Origin: BJ22 sp021298375
GTDB lineage: Bacteria > Planctomycetota > Planctomycetia > Pirellulales > Pirellulaceae
Direction: 5' to 3'
Assembly (NCBI GenBank): GCA_046343015.1
Contig: JBKDOL010000107.1
Span: forward strand, 1-64,000
DNA length: 64,000 nt
The notes below the pieces were generated by a model. That model was not told the DNA's origin. It saw only the letters and a list, made by a program, of their open reading frames with translations, and did no database searches. Below, piece by piece: positions 17,094-25,933 of this stretch (the first letter of the stretch is position 1; every line of letters starts with the position of its first letter). The translations under genes were made by a program, and so were the position numbers.

Positions 17094-18551
17094 TTACTTC
17101 TTGGCGGCAGCAGCAGCCATTCGTTTGGCTTGCTCTTCCGCCTGTTCGATGGAACCGACGTACATGAATGCATCTTCCGGGAGGTGATCCCACTTGCCAT
17201 CGCAGATCTCCTCAAACGAGCGAATCGTGTCGGCGAGCGGGGTGATCTCACCCGGCTTGCCGGTAAAGACTTCAGCGACGAGGAACGGCTGGGAGAGGAA
17301 GCGTTCGATGCGGCGAGCGCGATGGACGACCATCTTGTCCGACTCGCTCAATTCATCGACACCGAGAATGGCGATAATGTCCTGCAATTCGCGGTAGCGC
17401 TGCAGGGTTGTCTGAACGCGGCGGGCGACCGCATAGTGCCGTGCGCCAACGAACTGCGGGTCGAGAATACGGCTGGACGAAGCGAGCGGATCGACGGCGG
17501 GATAGATACCCTTTTCAGAAATCGAACGCTCGAGGTAGATAAACGCATCGAGCTGACCGAAGGCGGTTGCCGGAGCGGGGTCGGTCGGGTCGTCCGCTGG
17601 GACGTAGACGGCCTGCACCGAGGTGATCGCGCCCTTGCGGGTGGAGGCGATGCGTTCCTGGAGGGCGCCCATTTCGGTGGCGAGTGTCGGTTGGTAACCC
17701 ACGGCAGAGGGCATTCGACCGAGCAGTGCGGACACTTCGGAACCGGCTTGGGAGAACCGGAAGATGTTGTCGACGAACATCAGCGTGTCCTTACCGGTCA
17801 TATCCCGGAAGTACTCGGCCATGGTGAGGGCGGAGAGGGCCACGCGGAGGCGGGATCCTGGTGGTTCGTTCATTTGACCGAAGACCATGCAGGTTTGTTC
17901 GATAACCTTGCGACCGGTTTGGCCGATTTCGGCTTCCTGCATTTCGAGCCACAGGTCGGTACCTTCACGGGTTCGTTCACCGACTCCGGCGAACACGGAA
18001 TAACCGCCGTGGGCGCTGGCGACGCGGGCAATCAATTCCTGGAGGATCACGGTTTTGCCCAGACCGGCACCACCGAACAGCCCGGCCTTTCCACCGCGAA
18101 CGAACGGGGTGAGCAGGTCGATCACTTTGATCCCTGTTTCGAACAACTCGGTGTTGGTCGAGAGGTCCTCAACTCGGGGAGCGGGCGCGTGAATGGGGCG
18201 ATACTCTTTGGCGTTGACCGGGCCGCGGCCGTCAACGGGTTCGCCGAGCATATTAAAGACGCGGCCGAGGGCGCCTTCGCCCACGGGAACGGAAACAGGT
18301 GCTCCGGTGTCGACGCAATCCTGACCGCGGCGAAGCCCGTCGGTGCTACCGAGGGCCACACAACGCACGCGACCGCCGCCGAGGTGTTTGCTGATCTCGC
18401 CGGTGAGCGTTTGCTTGTTTCCCCCGGCATTGATCTCAACCTTGACCGCGTTGTAGATGGCGGGAATCTTTGCTTCTTCGAATTCAGCGTCGAAGGTCGA
18501 GCCAATCACTTGAGTAATGCGACCGATGTTACCTTTGGTTGCAGTTGCCAT
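17094..18551 (-). CDS. atpD: ATP synthase F1 beta subunit
   Basis: A 485-residue catalytic subunit of F1. ATG at 18551 (MATATKGNIGRITQVIG) is the family start; the longer frame upstream is an artefact. The P-loop is GGAGLGKT at residues 160-167, with Leu where Val is more usual, and the catalytic Glu is in AGVGERTREG. The ATP-synthase signature PAVDPLASSSR is present. It lies between atpG and atpC, 108 bp after atpG. Confidence 0.98.
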   Translation of the reverse strand: MATATKGNIGRITQVIGSTFDAEFEEAKIPAIYNAVKVEINAGGNKQTLTGEISKHLGGGRVRCVALGSTDGLRRGQDCVDTGAPVSVPVGEGALGRVFNMLGEPVDGRGPVNAKEYRPIHAPAPRVEDLSTNTELFETGIKVIDLLTPFVRGGKAGLFGGAGLGKTVILQELIARVASAHGGYSVFAGVGERTREGTDLWLEMQEAEIGQTGRKVIEQTCMVFGQMNEPPGSRLRVALSALTMAEYFRDMTGKDTLMFVDNIFRFSQAGSEVSALLGRMPSAVGYQPTLATEMGALQERIASTRKGAITSVQAVYVPADDPTDPAPATAFGQLDAFIYLERSISEKGIYPAVDPLASSSRILDPQFVGARHYAVARRVQTTLQRYRELQDIIAILGVDELSESDKMVVHRARRIERFLSQPFLVAEVFTGKPGEITPLADTIRSFEEICDGKWDHLPEDAFMYVGSIEQAEEQAKRMAAAAAKK

Positions 18552-18659
18552 TGAGCCGTATCCGCTGTGAGTATGGAGTGAATTGTTTGAGAGTAAATTT
18601 GAGTTGCAGGAAAACTTCAGCCGTGGCTGGGACGGAGTGCAAAACGCATTCCGCACCGG

Positions 18660-19577
18660 TTAGGACTTGAGGGCCTCGACACCGCCGATGACTTCCATAA
18701 TTTGACCGGTGATCTGCGACTGGCGGGCCCGGTTGTAGGTCCGCGACAGCATTTTGATCATGTCCGAGGCGTTTTCGGTAGCGCTTTTCATGGCGACCAT
18801 CCGCGAAATCTGTTCGCTGACCGCGGCATCGAGGAAGCACTTAAAGAGTTTGACCTTGAAGCTGGCCGGCACTACCTCTTCGAGGATGCTGGCTGCGGAG
18901 GGAACGAACTCGTAGATGTCCTGTTGTGCCGATTCGCTTTGGGCTGCAGCCGTCGCTCCGCGAGTCGGCTGAGCCGCAGCCGCGACATCCAGCTTGCCGA
19001 GCGGCAAGAGGGTCTCGACGACCGCTTCCTGGCGGGAGGCGGAAACAAACCGGGTGTAGGCAACATCGAGCCGATCGATCCGCCCCAGGATAAAGTCCTC
19101 GAGGTAGCGATTGGCGATTGCTTCGACCTGTTCGAACTTGGGCTGGTCGTCGAATTGGGTGAAAGACTCACCCGTTTCGATCCCGCGAAACTTCAAACCG
19201 GAAATCCCGCGCTTGCCCGAGACTTCGATGACCGTCCGGCCGCCGGTCAATTCGTCGAGTTCCTTTTTTCGCTGGACGCTGAGTCGCAGCACGTTGCCGT
19301 TGTAGCCGCCGCAGAGCCCGCGGTTGGCAGTCAGCACCAGCAGCACGGCACGGTTGGTCGCATCGCGTTGCTCGAGCAGGGGGTGTGAGACTTCCAAACC
19401 GGCCCGGGTCAAATCGCCAACCAACTTGGTGATTCGGCGGGTGTAGTCAGTCGCCGAAGCGGCCCGCTCCATGGCTTTCTTGAATCGCGCAGTGGCGATC
19501 AATTCCATGGTCCGCGTAATCTTGCGGATGTTGCGAATCGACTTGCGTCGTTTGTCGAGTGCTCTGGGATTGGCCAT
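18660..19577 (-). CDS. atpG: ATP synthase F1 gamma subunit
   Basis: A 305-residue rotor shaft subunit. The N-terminal helix has the conserved RRKSIRNIRKITRTMELIAT and AMERAA motif, ANRGLCGGYNGNVLR lies near residue 85, and the C-terminal helix has SATENASDMIKMLSRTYNRA with QITGQIMEVIGGVEAL. There is an Ala/Gln-rich insertion of about 20 residues around position 210 (LDVAAAAQPTRGATAAAQSE), of the kind seen in several planctomycete and cyanobacterial gamma subunits at a nearby place. Transcribed after atpA. Confidence 0.97.
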   Translation of the reverse strand: MANPRALDKRRKSIRNIRKITRTMELIATARFKKAMERAASATDYTRRITKLVGDLTRAGLEVSHPLLEQRDATNRAVLLVLTANRGLCGGYNGNVLRLSVQRKKELDELTGGRTVIEVSGKRGISGLKFRGIETGESFTQFDDQPKFEQVEAIANRYLEDFILGRIDRLDVAYTRFVSASRQEAVVETLLPLGKLDVAAAAQPTRGATAAAQSESAQQDIYEFVPSAASILEEVVPASFKVKLFKCFLDAAVSEQISRMVAMKSATENASDMIKMLSRTYNRARQSQITGQIMEVIGGVEALKS

Positions 19578-19683
19578 ACTGGTTACCGAAAGAGGAAGCT
19601 ACGGGTATTCAGGGCAATCGTTCCAACGAGTTTGCTGCCCCGGAGGCTGGCACAGGCAGTTTTACTGCCCGACCCGGCCGAGG

Positions 19684-21216
19684 TCAGGCAGCGCGAAAGT
19701 TGCGATTAAATTCTTCAATCACCGAGACAACAGCCTTGGTGACGTGGTGGTCGGCCTTCTTCATGGCGTCACCATCGTTCTTGTTCTGGTCGAGCAAGTC
19801 CCAGACTTCCTGCTTCTTGTTGTGCACAAATTCGAGGAATTCGCGTTCCCACTTGCCGACGGCGCTGACCGGCACCTTGTCGAGGAAGCCCTTGGTGCCC
19901 GCGTAAATCACCATAATCTGGTCGACGACGTTAAGCGGCCGGTATTGGGGCTGCTTGAGCAATTCGACCATGCGGTAACCGCGGTCCAGTTTGGACTGAG
20001 TCGCAGCATCGAGGTCGGTCCCCAATTGGGCAAACGCTTCCAACTCCCGGAAGCTGGCCAAGTCGAGCCGCAAGCCGCCGGCGACATTCTTCATCGCCTT
20101 GACCTGGGCGGCGCCACCGACGCGGGAGACGGAGATACCGACGTTCATGGCGGGGCGAACACCGGAGAAGAACAAGTCGGGCTGGAGGTAAATCTGACCA
20201 TCCGTGATCGAAATCACGTTGGTTGGAATGTAGGCGGAGACTTCGCCTTCCAGCGTCTCGATGATCGGCAGCGAAGTGATCGAGCCGCCGCCGAGGGCCT
20301 TGCTCAACTTGGCTGAACGTTCCAGGAGGCGACTGTGGCAATAGAACACGTCACCGGGGTAGGCTTCGCGTCCCGGGGGCCGCCGCATCAGGAGGGAGAG
20401 TTCGCGGTAGGCAACGGCCTGCTTGGACAAGTCGTCATAAACAACGAGGCAATGCTCGCCCTTCCACATGAAGTACTCGGCCATTGCGGTGCCGGCATAG
20501 GGTGCAATGTACTGCAGCGGAGAGGGGGCACTCGCGCCGGCAACGATGACCGTGGTGTATTCCATCGCGCCACGTTCAGCCAATTCGCGGATGACGTTGG
20601 CCACGGAGCTGTCCTTTTGACCGACCGCCACGTAGAAGCACTTTACGCCGGTGTTCTTCTGATTCATGATCGCGTCGATCGCAATCGTCGTCTTGCCGGT
20701 TTTGCGGTCGCCAATGACCAGCTCGCGTTGTCCTCGACCGACAGGCGTCATGGCGTCAATGGCCTTGATACCGGTCTGCATCGGTTCGTGAACGGGTTGG
20801 CGCTCGGCCACGCCGGGGGCGATGACTTCGACCGGGCGGGTTTCGCTGGAGTTGATCGGCCCCTTGCCGTCGAGCGGGTTACCGAGCGGGTCGATGACGC
20901 GACCGAGAACTGCCGGACCGACCGGCACCGAGAGCAGGGTTCCCAGAGCCTTGACCTGGTCGCCTTCGTTAATTTTCAGGTAATCACCCAGAATGATCAC
21001 GCCGACGCTGGTTTCCTCGAGGTTGAAGGCCAGCCCGATAATGCCACCGGGGAACTCGACCATTTCGCCAGCCGCGACGTTAGTCAGGCCGTGAACCCGG
21101 GCGATACCGTCACCGACTTCCAACACGGTACCGACTTCGCGAACGTCGATTTGACTCTCGAACTGCGCGATTTCCTGTTGAATTACCGAAGCAATTTCAT
21201 CAGCGCTAATCTTCAT
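19684..21216 (-). CDS. atpA: ATP synthase F1 alpha subunit
   Basis: A 510-residue regulatory and structural nucleotide-binding subunit of F1. The P-loop GDRKTGKT is at residues 169-176. The signature PAMNVGISVSRVGGAAQ and the RPPGREAYPGDVFY block are intact. Length is normal for the family. It is separated from atpH by 241 bp, a wide gap for an ATP synthase operon. Confidence 0.98.
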   Translation of the reverse strand: MKISADEIASVIQQEIAQFESQIDVREVGTVLEVGDGIARVHGLTNVAAGEMVEFPGGIIGLAFNLEETSVGVIILGDYLKINEGDQVKALGTLLSVPVGPAVLGRVIDPLGNPLDGKGPINSSETRPVEVIAPGVAERQPVHEPMQTGIKAIDAMTPVGRGQRELVIGDRKTGKTTIAIDAIMNQKNTGVKCFYVAVGQKDSSVANVIRELAERGAMEYTTVIVAGASAPSPLQYIAPYAGTAMAEYFMWKGEHCLVVYDDLSKQAVAYRELSLLMRRPPGREAYPGDVFYCHSRLLERSAKLSKALGGGSITSLPIIETLEGEVSAYIPTNVISITDGQIYLQPDLFFSGVRPAMNVGISVSRVGGAAQVKAMKNVAGGLRLDLASFRELEAFAQLGTDLDAATQSKLDRGYRMVELLKQPQYRPLNVVDQIMVIYAGTKGFLDKVPVSAVGKWEREFLEFVHNKKQEVWDLLDQNKNDGDAMKKADHHVTKAVVSVIEEFNRNFRAA

Positions 21217-21457
21217 CCGACAACCTCGAATTGGGTTTTAAGTTGTGAGTTGATTGTTTCTGTTCTGGTTGCCGAATCGACGTGTTTCGTAAAGGGCAAC
21301 CGTACGTTTTTCAGCGGGATAGGGATCCCGAATTTTTTCTCAATCGCCGATGACCGTCCCAAGCCCCGGTTCGCTTTGGCTCGTGCGAGCCAAACGTCGA
21401 ACAGGCGAGGATTCCGGCAAGGATTCCCGCGGGCGGGGCGCAACTCCGGCGAGGGTG

Positions 21458-22084
21458 TTAGCCCGCATCCGTAGCGAACCGATCCAGGGAACCTCGAATC
21501 GAGTCAGCAATTCGAGCCGCGGTCTTGGCCCGAACTTGATTCAACTGGTTAGCGACACTTGCGTCATAAACGGTATCACCAACGCGGACAACCACACCGC
21601 CGATGATCGAATCATCGAGCTTGGTTTCGATCCGGACTTGTTTACCGAGCAACTTTCCAAGTCGCTCGGCCAATTTTCCTTGAGCTGTTTCAGAGAGCGG
21701 GCTGGCGGTCGTGACGGTAGCCTTGACTTGTCCAGTGACCTCGTCGAACAACTTGATCGCGGCTTGGCGAATAGCGGGCAACGCAGAGAAGCGGCCGCGT
21801 TTCACCAAAACGAGCAGGAAGTTTAAAAACTCGCGGCTGGCCTTGCCTTCGAGAGCCTTCCGCAAGATCCGTTCCTTGTCAGCCTCGGGCATGCGGGGGG
21901 CGACGAGAACTTGAGCCAGTTTAGGCAGCTGCTGCAGGCAATCATCAAACGCCGCCAGTTCACCGACCAAGTCGGCAGCCCGACCTTGTGCTTGCCCGAC
22001 GCCGAGCAAGGCTCGCGCGTAGACTTCACCGACCTGCTGAGCTGTCGTGTCGAAAACCGTCGGGATTTTGGTGACCTTTTCCAT
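21458..22084 (-). CDS. atpH: ATP synthase F1 delta subunit
   Basis: A 208-residue peripheral-stalk subunit (OSCP). The N-terminal helical domain starts after a 15-residue leader with VGEVYARALLGVGQAQG, and the C-terminal family signature is clear: VTTASPLSETAQGKLAERLG followed by VRIETKLDDSIIGGVVVRVG and VYDASVANQL. It links the top of F1 to subunit b. A 497-bp non-coding gap separates it from atpF upstream, which is unusual inside this operon. Confidence 0.95.
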   Translation of the reverse strand: MEKVTKIPTVFDTTAQQVGEVYARALLGVGQAQGRAADLVGELAAFDDCLQQLPKLAQVLVAPRMPEADKERILRKALEGKASREFLNFLLVLVKRGRFSALPAIRQAAIKLFDEVTGQVKATVTTASPLSETAQGKLAERLGKLLGKQVRIETKLDDSIIGGVVVRVGDTVYDASVANQLNQVRAKTAARIADSIRGSLDRFATDAG

Positions 22085-22581
22085 CGACTCAAGCTTTCAA
22101 GTACGTTTCCAGACGCAGGCTCTGGCGATCGCGGCCGGGACGCCGACGGTGTTCGCTCAAAATTGGCTGCGTGCCTTCAGTTCTCACCAAGTTCATCTTC
22201 AGGGCATGAGGTCGCATGTCGGAGCGTCGTTCAACCCAGCCCGCCGCGACGGGCTTGGAAAGCGGCAGTTGGAAAGCTGCGGAGCGAATGGGGGGCGACC
22301 TCACTGGCTGCCTCACCGATGACCCCAAACAACTTCGCCGAACAATTTCGCCTTGCAAACCGTTTGCGAACTTCGCTTCTACATCCGCTTGCTGGCGCAA
22401 ATTGCTCCCAACTCGCGAACAACTTTTTCCGCAGACCTGGCCAACAATGAAAAGGCCATTGACTGCCCACTCCAAATATCCGTCACCCAGCCAACTCCGA
22501 ATCCCAAGGAGTTCGCCGGGGAACCAGCGATTGGGAGAGGAGCAGGGGGCAAGGCCAGGTCCAGCGATTCAACAACCTGAA
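22085..22581 (-). other. 497-bp gap inside the ATP synthase operon
   Basis: Between atpF and atpH, where most operons have only a few bases, there is no frame with protein-like composition on either strand. No strong terminator with a T run is visible, so read-through is expected. It may hold an internal promoter, a processed leader for atpH, or simply decayed sequence. Confidence 0.55.
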
Positions 22582-23133
22582 TCAGGCGCCTTTGACAAAA
22601 CGGTCAATGGAGTCGTTGATCAGGTTTTGATGATCAGCGTCCTTCAAAGACCGACCAACAATTTTTCCAGCCAAGCCAACCGCCGCATCGGCGCTCTTCT
22701 GCGCCAGCTCGCGGACGGCGGCATCCTTGGCAGCTCGGATGTCGGCAACCGCGCGTTGTCGCTGCTGCTCGGCTTCCGCTGCTGCTTCTGCCAAAATCCG
22801 CTCTTTGGCGGTGACGGCATCTTTCCGGGCTTCGGCCAGAATGTCGTTTGCCTGTTGCGTGACAGAAGCCAGCTTCTGTTCGTACTCAGCCAAATTCTGC
22901 TTGGCTTCGTCGTACATTCGCTTGGCCCCATCGACCTGGTCGGAAATCGTTTTTTCACGCTTTTCCAAACCAGCGAGGATTGGCTTCCAAGCAAATTTCG
23001 TCAGGACAAATAACAAGCCGACGAAAACCAAAAAGGTGAAAATGGCGAGGTCCGGGCTGAACTCCATGGCATTAGGCTTGCCATGAGCTTCCTCCGCGGC
23101 TGCGGCCACACTCAACATCCAGACAGGATTCAT
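22582..23133 (-). CDS. atpF: ATP synthase Fo subunit b
   Basis: A 183-residue stator subunit. ATG at 23133 (MNPVWMLSVAAAAEEAHG) is preferred; the frame continues 36 codons upstream through atpE-atpF spacer sequence without family character. A short Ala-rich leader precedes the single membrane helix (LAIFTFLVFVGLLFVLTKF, about residues 30-48), followed by the typical KPILAGLEKREKTI and a long charged, Ala/Gln/Glu-rich coiled coil to the end. Only one b-type gene is present, so a homodimeric stalk is expected. Confidence 0.93.
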   Translation of the reverse strand: MNPVWMLSVAAAAEEAHGKPNAMEFSPDLAIFTFLVFVGLLFVLTKFAWKPILAGLEKREKTISDQVDGAKRMYDEAKQNLAEYEQKLASVTQQANDILAEARKDAVTAKERILAEAAAEAEQQRQRAVADIRAAKDAAVRELAQKSADAAVGLAGKIVGRSLKDADHQNLINDSIDRFVKGA

Positions 23134-23257
23134 CTTCGACCTCGTCAATCGCTTACGTGGTTTGTCGCCATCAGGAGCTTTGGCACGGGAACCGCCGAGG
23201 CAAACAGCACTCGCGTGTCCCGGGCAGCCCAGCCCCATCAACGCCGGTCCAAGTCAA

Positions 23258-23548
23258 TCACTTGATCAAGACCAGCAGCAACGCGAAGAACGCGGCACCT
23301 TCGATCAGAGCCGCCGAAATAATCATCGCGGTCTGAATTTTGGCAGCCATTTCAGGCTGGCGGGCCATGCTTTCGCAGGCCGAGCCACCGATCCGCCCAA
23401 TGCCGAGAGCAGCTCCGAGAACCGCCAGACCGGCACCAATCAATCCGATCCCGGGAACCGCAGGACCGGCAACGGCGTCTTGAGCCATCAAAGGCGAGCC
23501 GACCAGGGACAGACCAACAGCAGTGACGAACATTGCCAATCGGGACAT
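23258..23548 (-). CDS. atpE: ATP synthase Fo subunit c
   Basis: A 96-residue proteolipid of the rotor ring. Two hairpin helices are preceded by an extra hydrophobic, signal-like segment (MFVTAVGLSLVGSPLMAQ) that is longer than in E. coli and may be cleaved. Helix 1 is glycine-rich (GIGLIGAGLAVLGAALGIG), the loop has the conserved ARQPE, and helix 2 carries the ion-binding Glu in AALIEGAAF. The Gln in helix 1 and the Ser/Thr after the Glu that mark sodium-type rings are absent, so proton coupling is inferred. Confidence 0.96.
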   Translation of the reverse strand: MSRLAMFVTAVGLSLVGSPLMAQDAVAGPAVPGIGLIGAGLAVLGAALGIGRIGGSACESMARQPEMAAKIQTAMIISAALIEGAAFFALLLVLIK

Positions 23549-23612
23549 CTACAAATCTCCATCAAAAAAAGGTGGATCAGTTTTGAACCAGGACTCGCGC
23601 GAGCGACCGTTT

Positions 23613-24557
23613 CTAGTGAGCGTGTTGGGCCGAGCCAATAAACAACGCGGCCAAGAACGTGAAGACGTACGCTTGCAGGAACGCGACAAACAACTCCAAC
23701 AAACTGAGTGCGAGCGAAGCAGCCCAGACGACCGGGGCAACACCCCAGATCAGATAGGTACCCCAAACGACACCGATAAAGCCAGCGAACACGGCCAAGA
23801 CCAAGTGGCCGGCAAACATGTTGGCAAACAACCGAACGCAGAGCACGCCGTGTTTGACCAACAAGCCAAAAATCTCAATCAACCAGATGCCCGGCACGAG
23901 CACGGCAGCCATCCAAGGAGGCAAATCCATGTGCGGGACTTGAGCTTTCAAGAAGCCGACCACGCCCATCTTCTTCATGCCGGAACCGACAACGACCGCA
24001 AAGGTGACCAATGCGAACACGGCGGTCACCGCCAAAGCTCCGGTCGCCGAGCCCATGAACGGGATCATGCCGAACAGGTTCAAGATCAAAATAAAGAAGA
24101 ACAGGGTCAGCAGAAACGGCATGAAGCGATCCGCGTCATGCTTGCCGATTGCGGGCCGAGCAACTTCGTCGCGGATAAAAAGCACAAACGACTCGAGCAG
24201 ATTCCAAACGCGGCCCGAAGGCTTGGCTCCGGTCGCGACCCGCTGGGCGAGCCATCCAAAAACCAAGACCAGAAGAACTGCACCCAGCAGTTCCAGAACC
24301 ATGAACTTAGTGACTTGTCCTGTAATCACCGGATACCCGGAGATCGTCAGCAGCGGCTCGGTGCCACCGAATTTCGGCAACTGCCAATGAGTCCCCAGAA
24401 ACCGGGGGACTTCAAAGAATTTCGCATCCTGGACGTGTTCAAACAAATGGCCGGTGTCGAAGTAATGCTTCATCCGCTCGACCATGGTCGAACCGCCAGC
24501 GGCATGCTCAGCTGCGTTTGCTGCGGCATCAGTTGTTTTGTCGTCGAGCCAAATCAC
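23613..24557 (-). CDS. atpB: ATP synthase Fo subunit a
   Basis: A 314-residue membrane subunit that forms the proton half-channels. Family marks are GRVWNLLESFVLFIRDEVARP, the asparagine-rich stretch FFILILNLFGMIPF, and the essential Arg in CVRLFANMFAGHLVL, followed by the last helix LFVAFLQAYVFTFLAALFIG. A soluble N-terminal extension of about 75 residues (Ala-rich start, then FEVPRFLGTHWQLPKF) precedes the first helix. It follows a 616-bp gap after the atpI-like gene. Confidence 0.96.
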   Translation of the reverse strand: MIWLDDKTTDAAANAAEHAAGGSTMVERMKHYFDTGHLFEHVQDAKFFEVPRFLGTHWQLPKFGGTEPLLTISGYPVITGQVTKFMVLELLGAVLLVLVFGWLAQRVATGAKPSGRVWNLLESFVLFIRDEVARPAIGKHDADRFMPFLLTLFFFILILNLFGMIPFMGSATGALAVTAVFALVTFAVVVGSGMKKMGVVGFLKAQVPHMDLPPWMAAVLVPGIWLIEIFGLLVKHGVLCVRLFANMFAGHLVLAVFAGFIGVVWGTYLIWGVAPVVWAASLALSLLELFVAFLQAYVFTFLAALFIGSAQHAH

Positions 24558-25173
24558 AAGCCAACTCCTGGAGAGAACCCCTGCAAGTCAGGACCCAACC
24601 ATCCCAGCAAAAAACCATCCAGCCGAAACTGGAGAAGCGGCAGGTCGCAAGCCAACCCGCAATTTCCTTGTTCGAAAGACAACTTCCCTCGCTGAGTCGT
24701 CGGCAAACAATTCGACCGGATGCACGAGCTTGCGTGAACAGTCACCCCGCAGCCCCGTTAACCCACTTCGAAACCTGTTCGAAAACGATTCACCCAACCG
24801 ACATCCAGCGAGAGGCTAATCTACCCAGCGGACACTCAAAACTCGCACGCCTGTGGGAAATCCCGGGCAATTGCGATGCCCTCCGCCAGCGACAAGGCCA
24901 TGCCCTCCGCCAGCGACACAAGGCCATGCCCTCCGCCAGCGACAAGTGAGAAGCAACAGGAACTTTGGGAGAGCGTCAAACATCGCCCGTTCCTTCGACT
25001 TTCAACCCGTTCCTTCGGCTTTCAAATCGTGCAACTTTCAAATCGCGCGACCCAAACGCCAATCCGAACTGCAGCTGCGAACCTAGCCCAACCTCTCACC
25101 CCAGACCTCATCCCCCCGGACCCAATCCCGCTCGGGCTCCGAGCAGGGAGCCGTTACTCCGCCAACTGGGCGG
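24558..25173 (-). other. 616-bp gap between atpI-like gene and atpB, with tandem repeats
   Basis: No gene is supported. At 24875-24946 three copies of a 21-26-bp unit built on ATGCCCTCCGCCAGCGACAAG follow each other, the middle one carrying a two-base insertion (ACAC). A second, looser duplication of CCGTTCCTTCGACTTTCAA occurs near 24988-25025. The repeats lie 320 bp upstream of atpB in the direction of transcription. Confidence 0.6.
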
Positions 25174-25659
25174 TTACTCCGGCAACTGCTTGCCGGCCGT
25201 CGCAAAAGTCAGTCCAAGGGAAACGAGATACGCGGTGATGATGCTTCCCGCATTCGTTTGATTGAGAAGTGGAAAAATGTAGTTGTCAATCGTCAGCAAT
25301 GCGAGAAGGGGCGCAAATGTGCGACAAAATGCCGCCAAACTCAGCCTCGCGAGCCCCTGTTCGGGGCCGCGCGGAATGTGCTGAAAAATGACTGCGAGAC
25401 AGTGGGAAAAACCGAAGACCAGAACCGTCGCCGACAACTCTCGCCAGCCGCCGCTCCAACCGGGCCGCGCCCCGACCGCGGAGCCGAGCAGGAGCAGGCC
25501 CGCAAACCCGAGCGCCCCGAGCAAGAACTCTGGGCTGAGTCGCCTGAGTAGCCACACCCAATGCCGAACATTTGCGGCTTTTGAGCCCATCTCAGGTGGA
25601 GCGGGATTGGTACCGGGCTGATTTTCGTTCAGAGATGGCTCATTTTCGTTCAGAGACAT
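25174..25659 (-). CDS. AtpI-like membrane protein of the ATP synthase operon
   Basis: A 161-residue membrane protein with four likely helices from about residue 45 on. Its first codons are a tandem duplication: SLNENEP then SLNENQP, encoded by two 21-bp copies, the first of which also contains the atpZ stop codon. Position between atpZ and atpB is that of AtpI, which helps c-ring assembly, but sequence similarity is weak and I call it by position and topology. A charged start, one conserved-looking Arg/His region (FQHIPRGPEQGLARL) and a C-terminal helix pair are visible. Confidence 0.62.
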   Translation of the reverse strand: MSLNENEPSLNENQPGTNPAPPEMGSKAANVRHWVWLLRRLSPEFLLGALGFAGLLLLGSAVGARPGWSGGWRELSATVLVFGFSHCLAVIFQHIPRGPEQGLARLSLAAFCRTFAPLLALLTIDNYIFPLLNQTNAGSIITAYLVSLGLTFATAGKQLPE

Positions 25660-25933
25660 CGTCCTCCGCTCCCGCGTCGCGAGCTATTTTCATCAGTTGC
25701 CAACCGCCGGCGAACATCCCGAATCCGAAGCCGAGCAGAGTGAGGAGGTAGCCAAGTCCGTAACGTTGGTCGAGCCAGTAACCGAGCAGCGGCGGAAGCC
25801 CGAAGGAGAGCCCGGCGGTCGTGATCCGCGCGACCCAATCCATTGCTTTTGCCATGGGAGCCCGGTCGTCGTGGTTCGACTCGCTCTCACCGTTCCGTTG
25901 AACTTCGCCGCGATTTTCTGACTCGCCAACCAT
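25640..25933 (-). CDS. atpZ: AtpZ/AtpI-type F1Fo assembly protein
   Basis: A 97-residue protein, first gene of the ATP synthase operon. Two membrane helices (about residues 34-52 and 58-80) flank the family pattern GLPPLLGYWLDQRYG and FGFGMFAGGWQLMKIARDA, typical of the small F0F1-ATPase gene 1/AtpZ proteins that precede atpB and are linked to magnesium handling or complex assembly. The N-terminal 30 residues are polar. Its last seven codons overlap the start of the following gene by 20 bp. Confidence 0.8.
   Translation of the reverse strand: MVGESENRGEVQRNGESESNHDDRAPMAKAMDWVARITTAGLSFGLPPLLGYWLDQRYGLGYLLTLLGFGFGMFAGGWQLMKIARDAGAEDDVSERK

Noticed and set aside
16965..18554. 529-codon rightward frame opposite atpD
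   Set aside because: It is the antisense shadow of a highly conserved, codon-biased gene. The same holds for the 762-codon frame opposite clpC (46182-48470) and the 291-codon frame opposite the X-Pro peptidase.
22089..22475. 128-codon leftward frame in the atpF-atpH gap
   Set aside because: It stays open only by GC bias, begins without a ribosome binding site and has no membrane or family pattern expected for an ATP synthase accessory gene.
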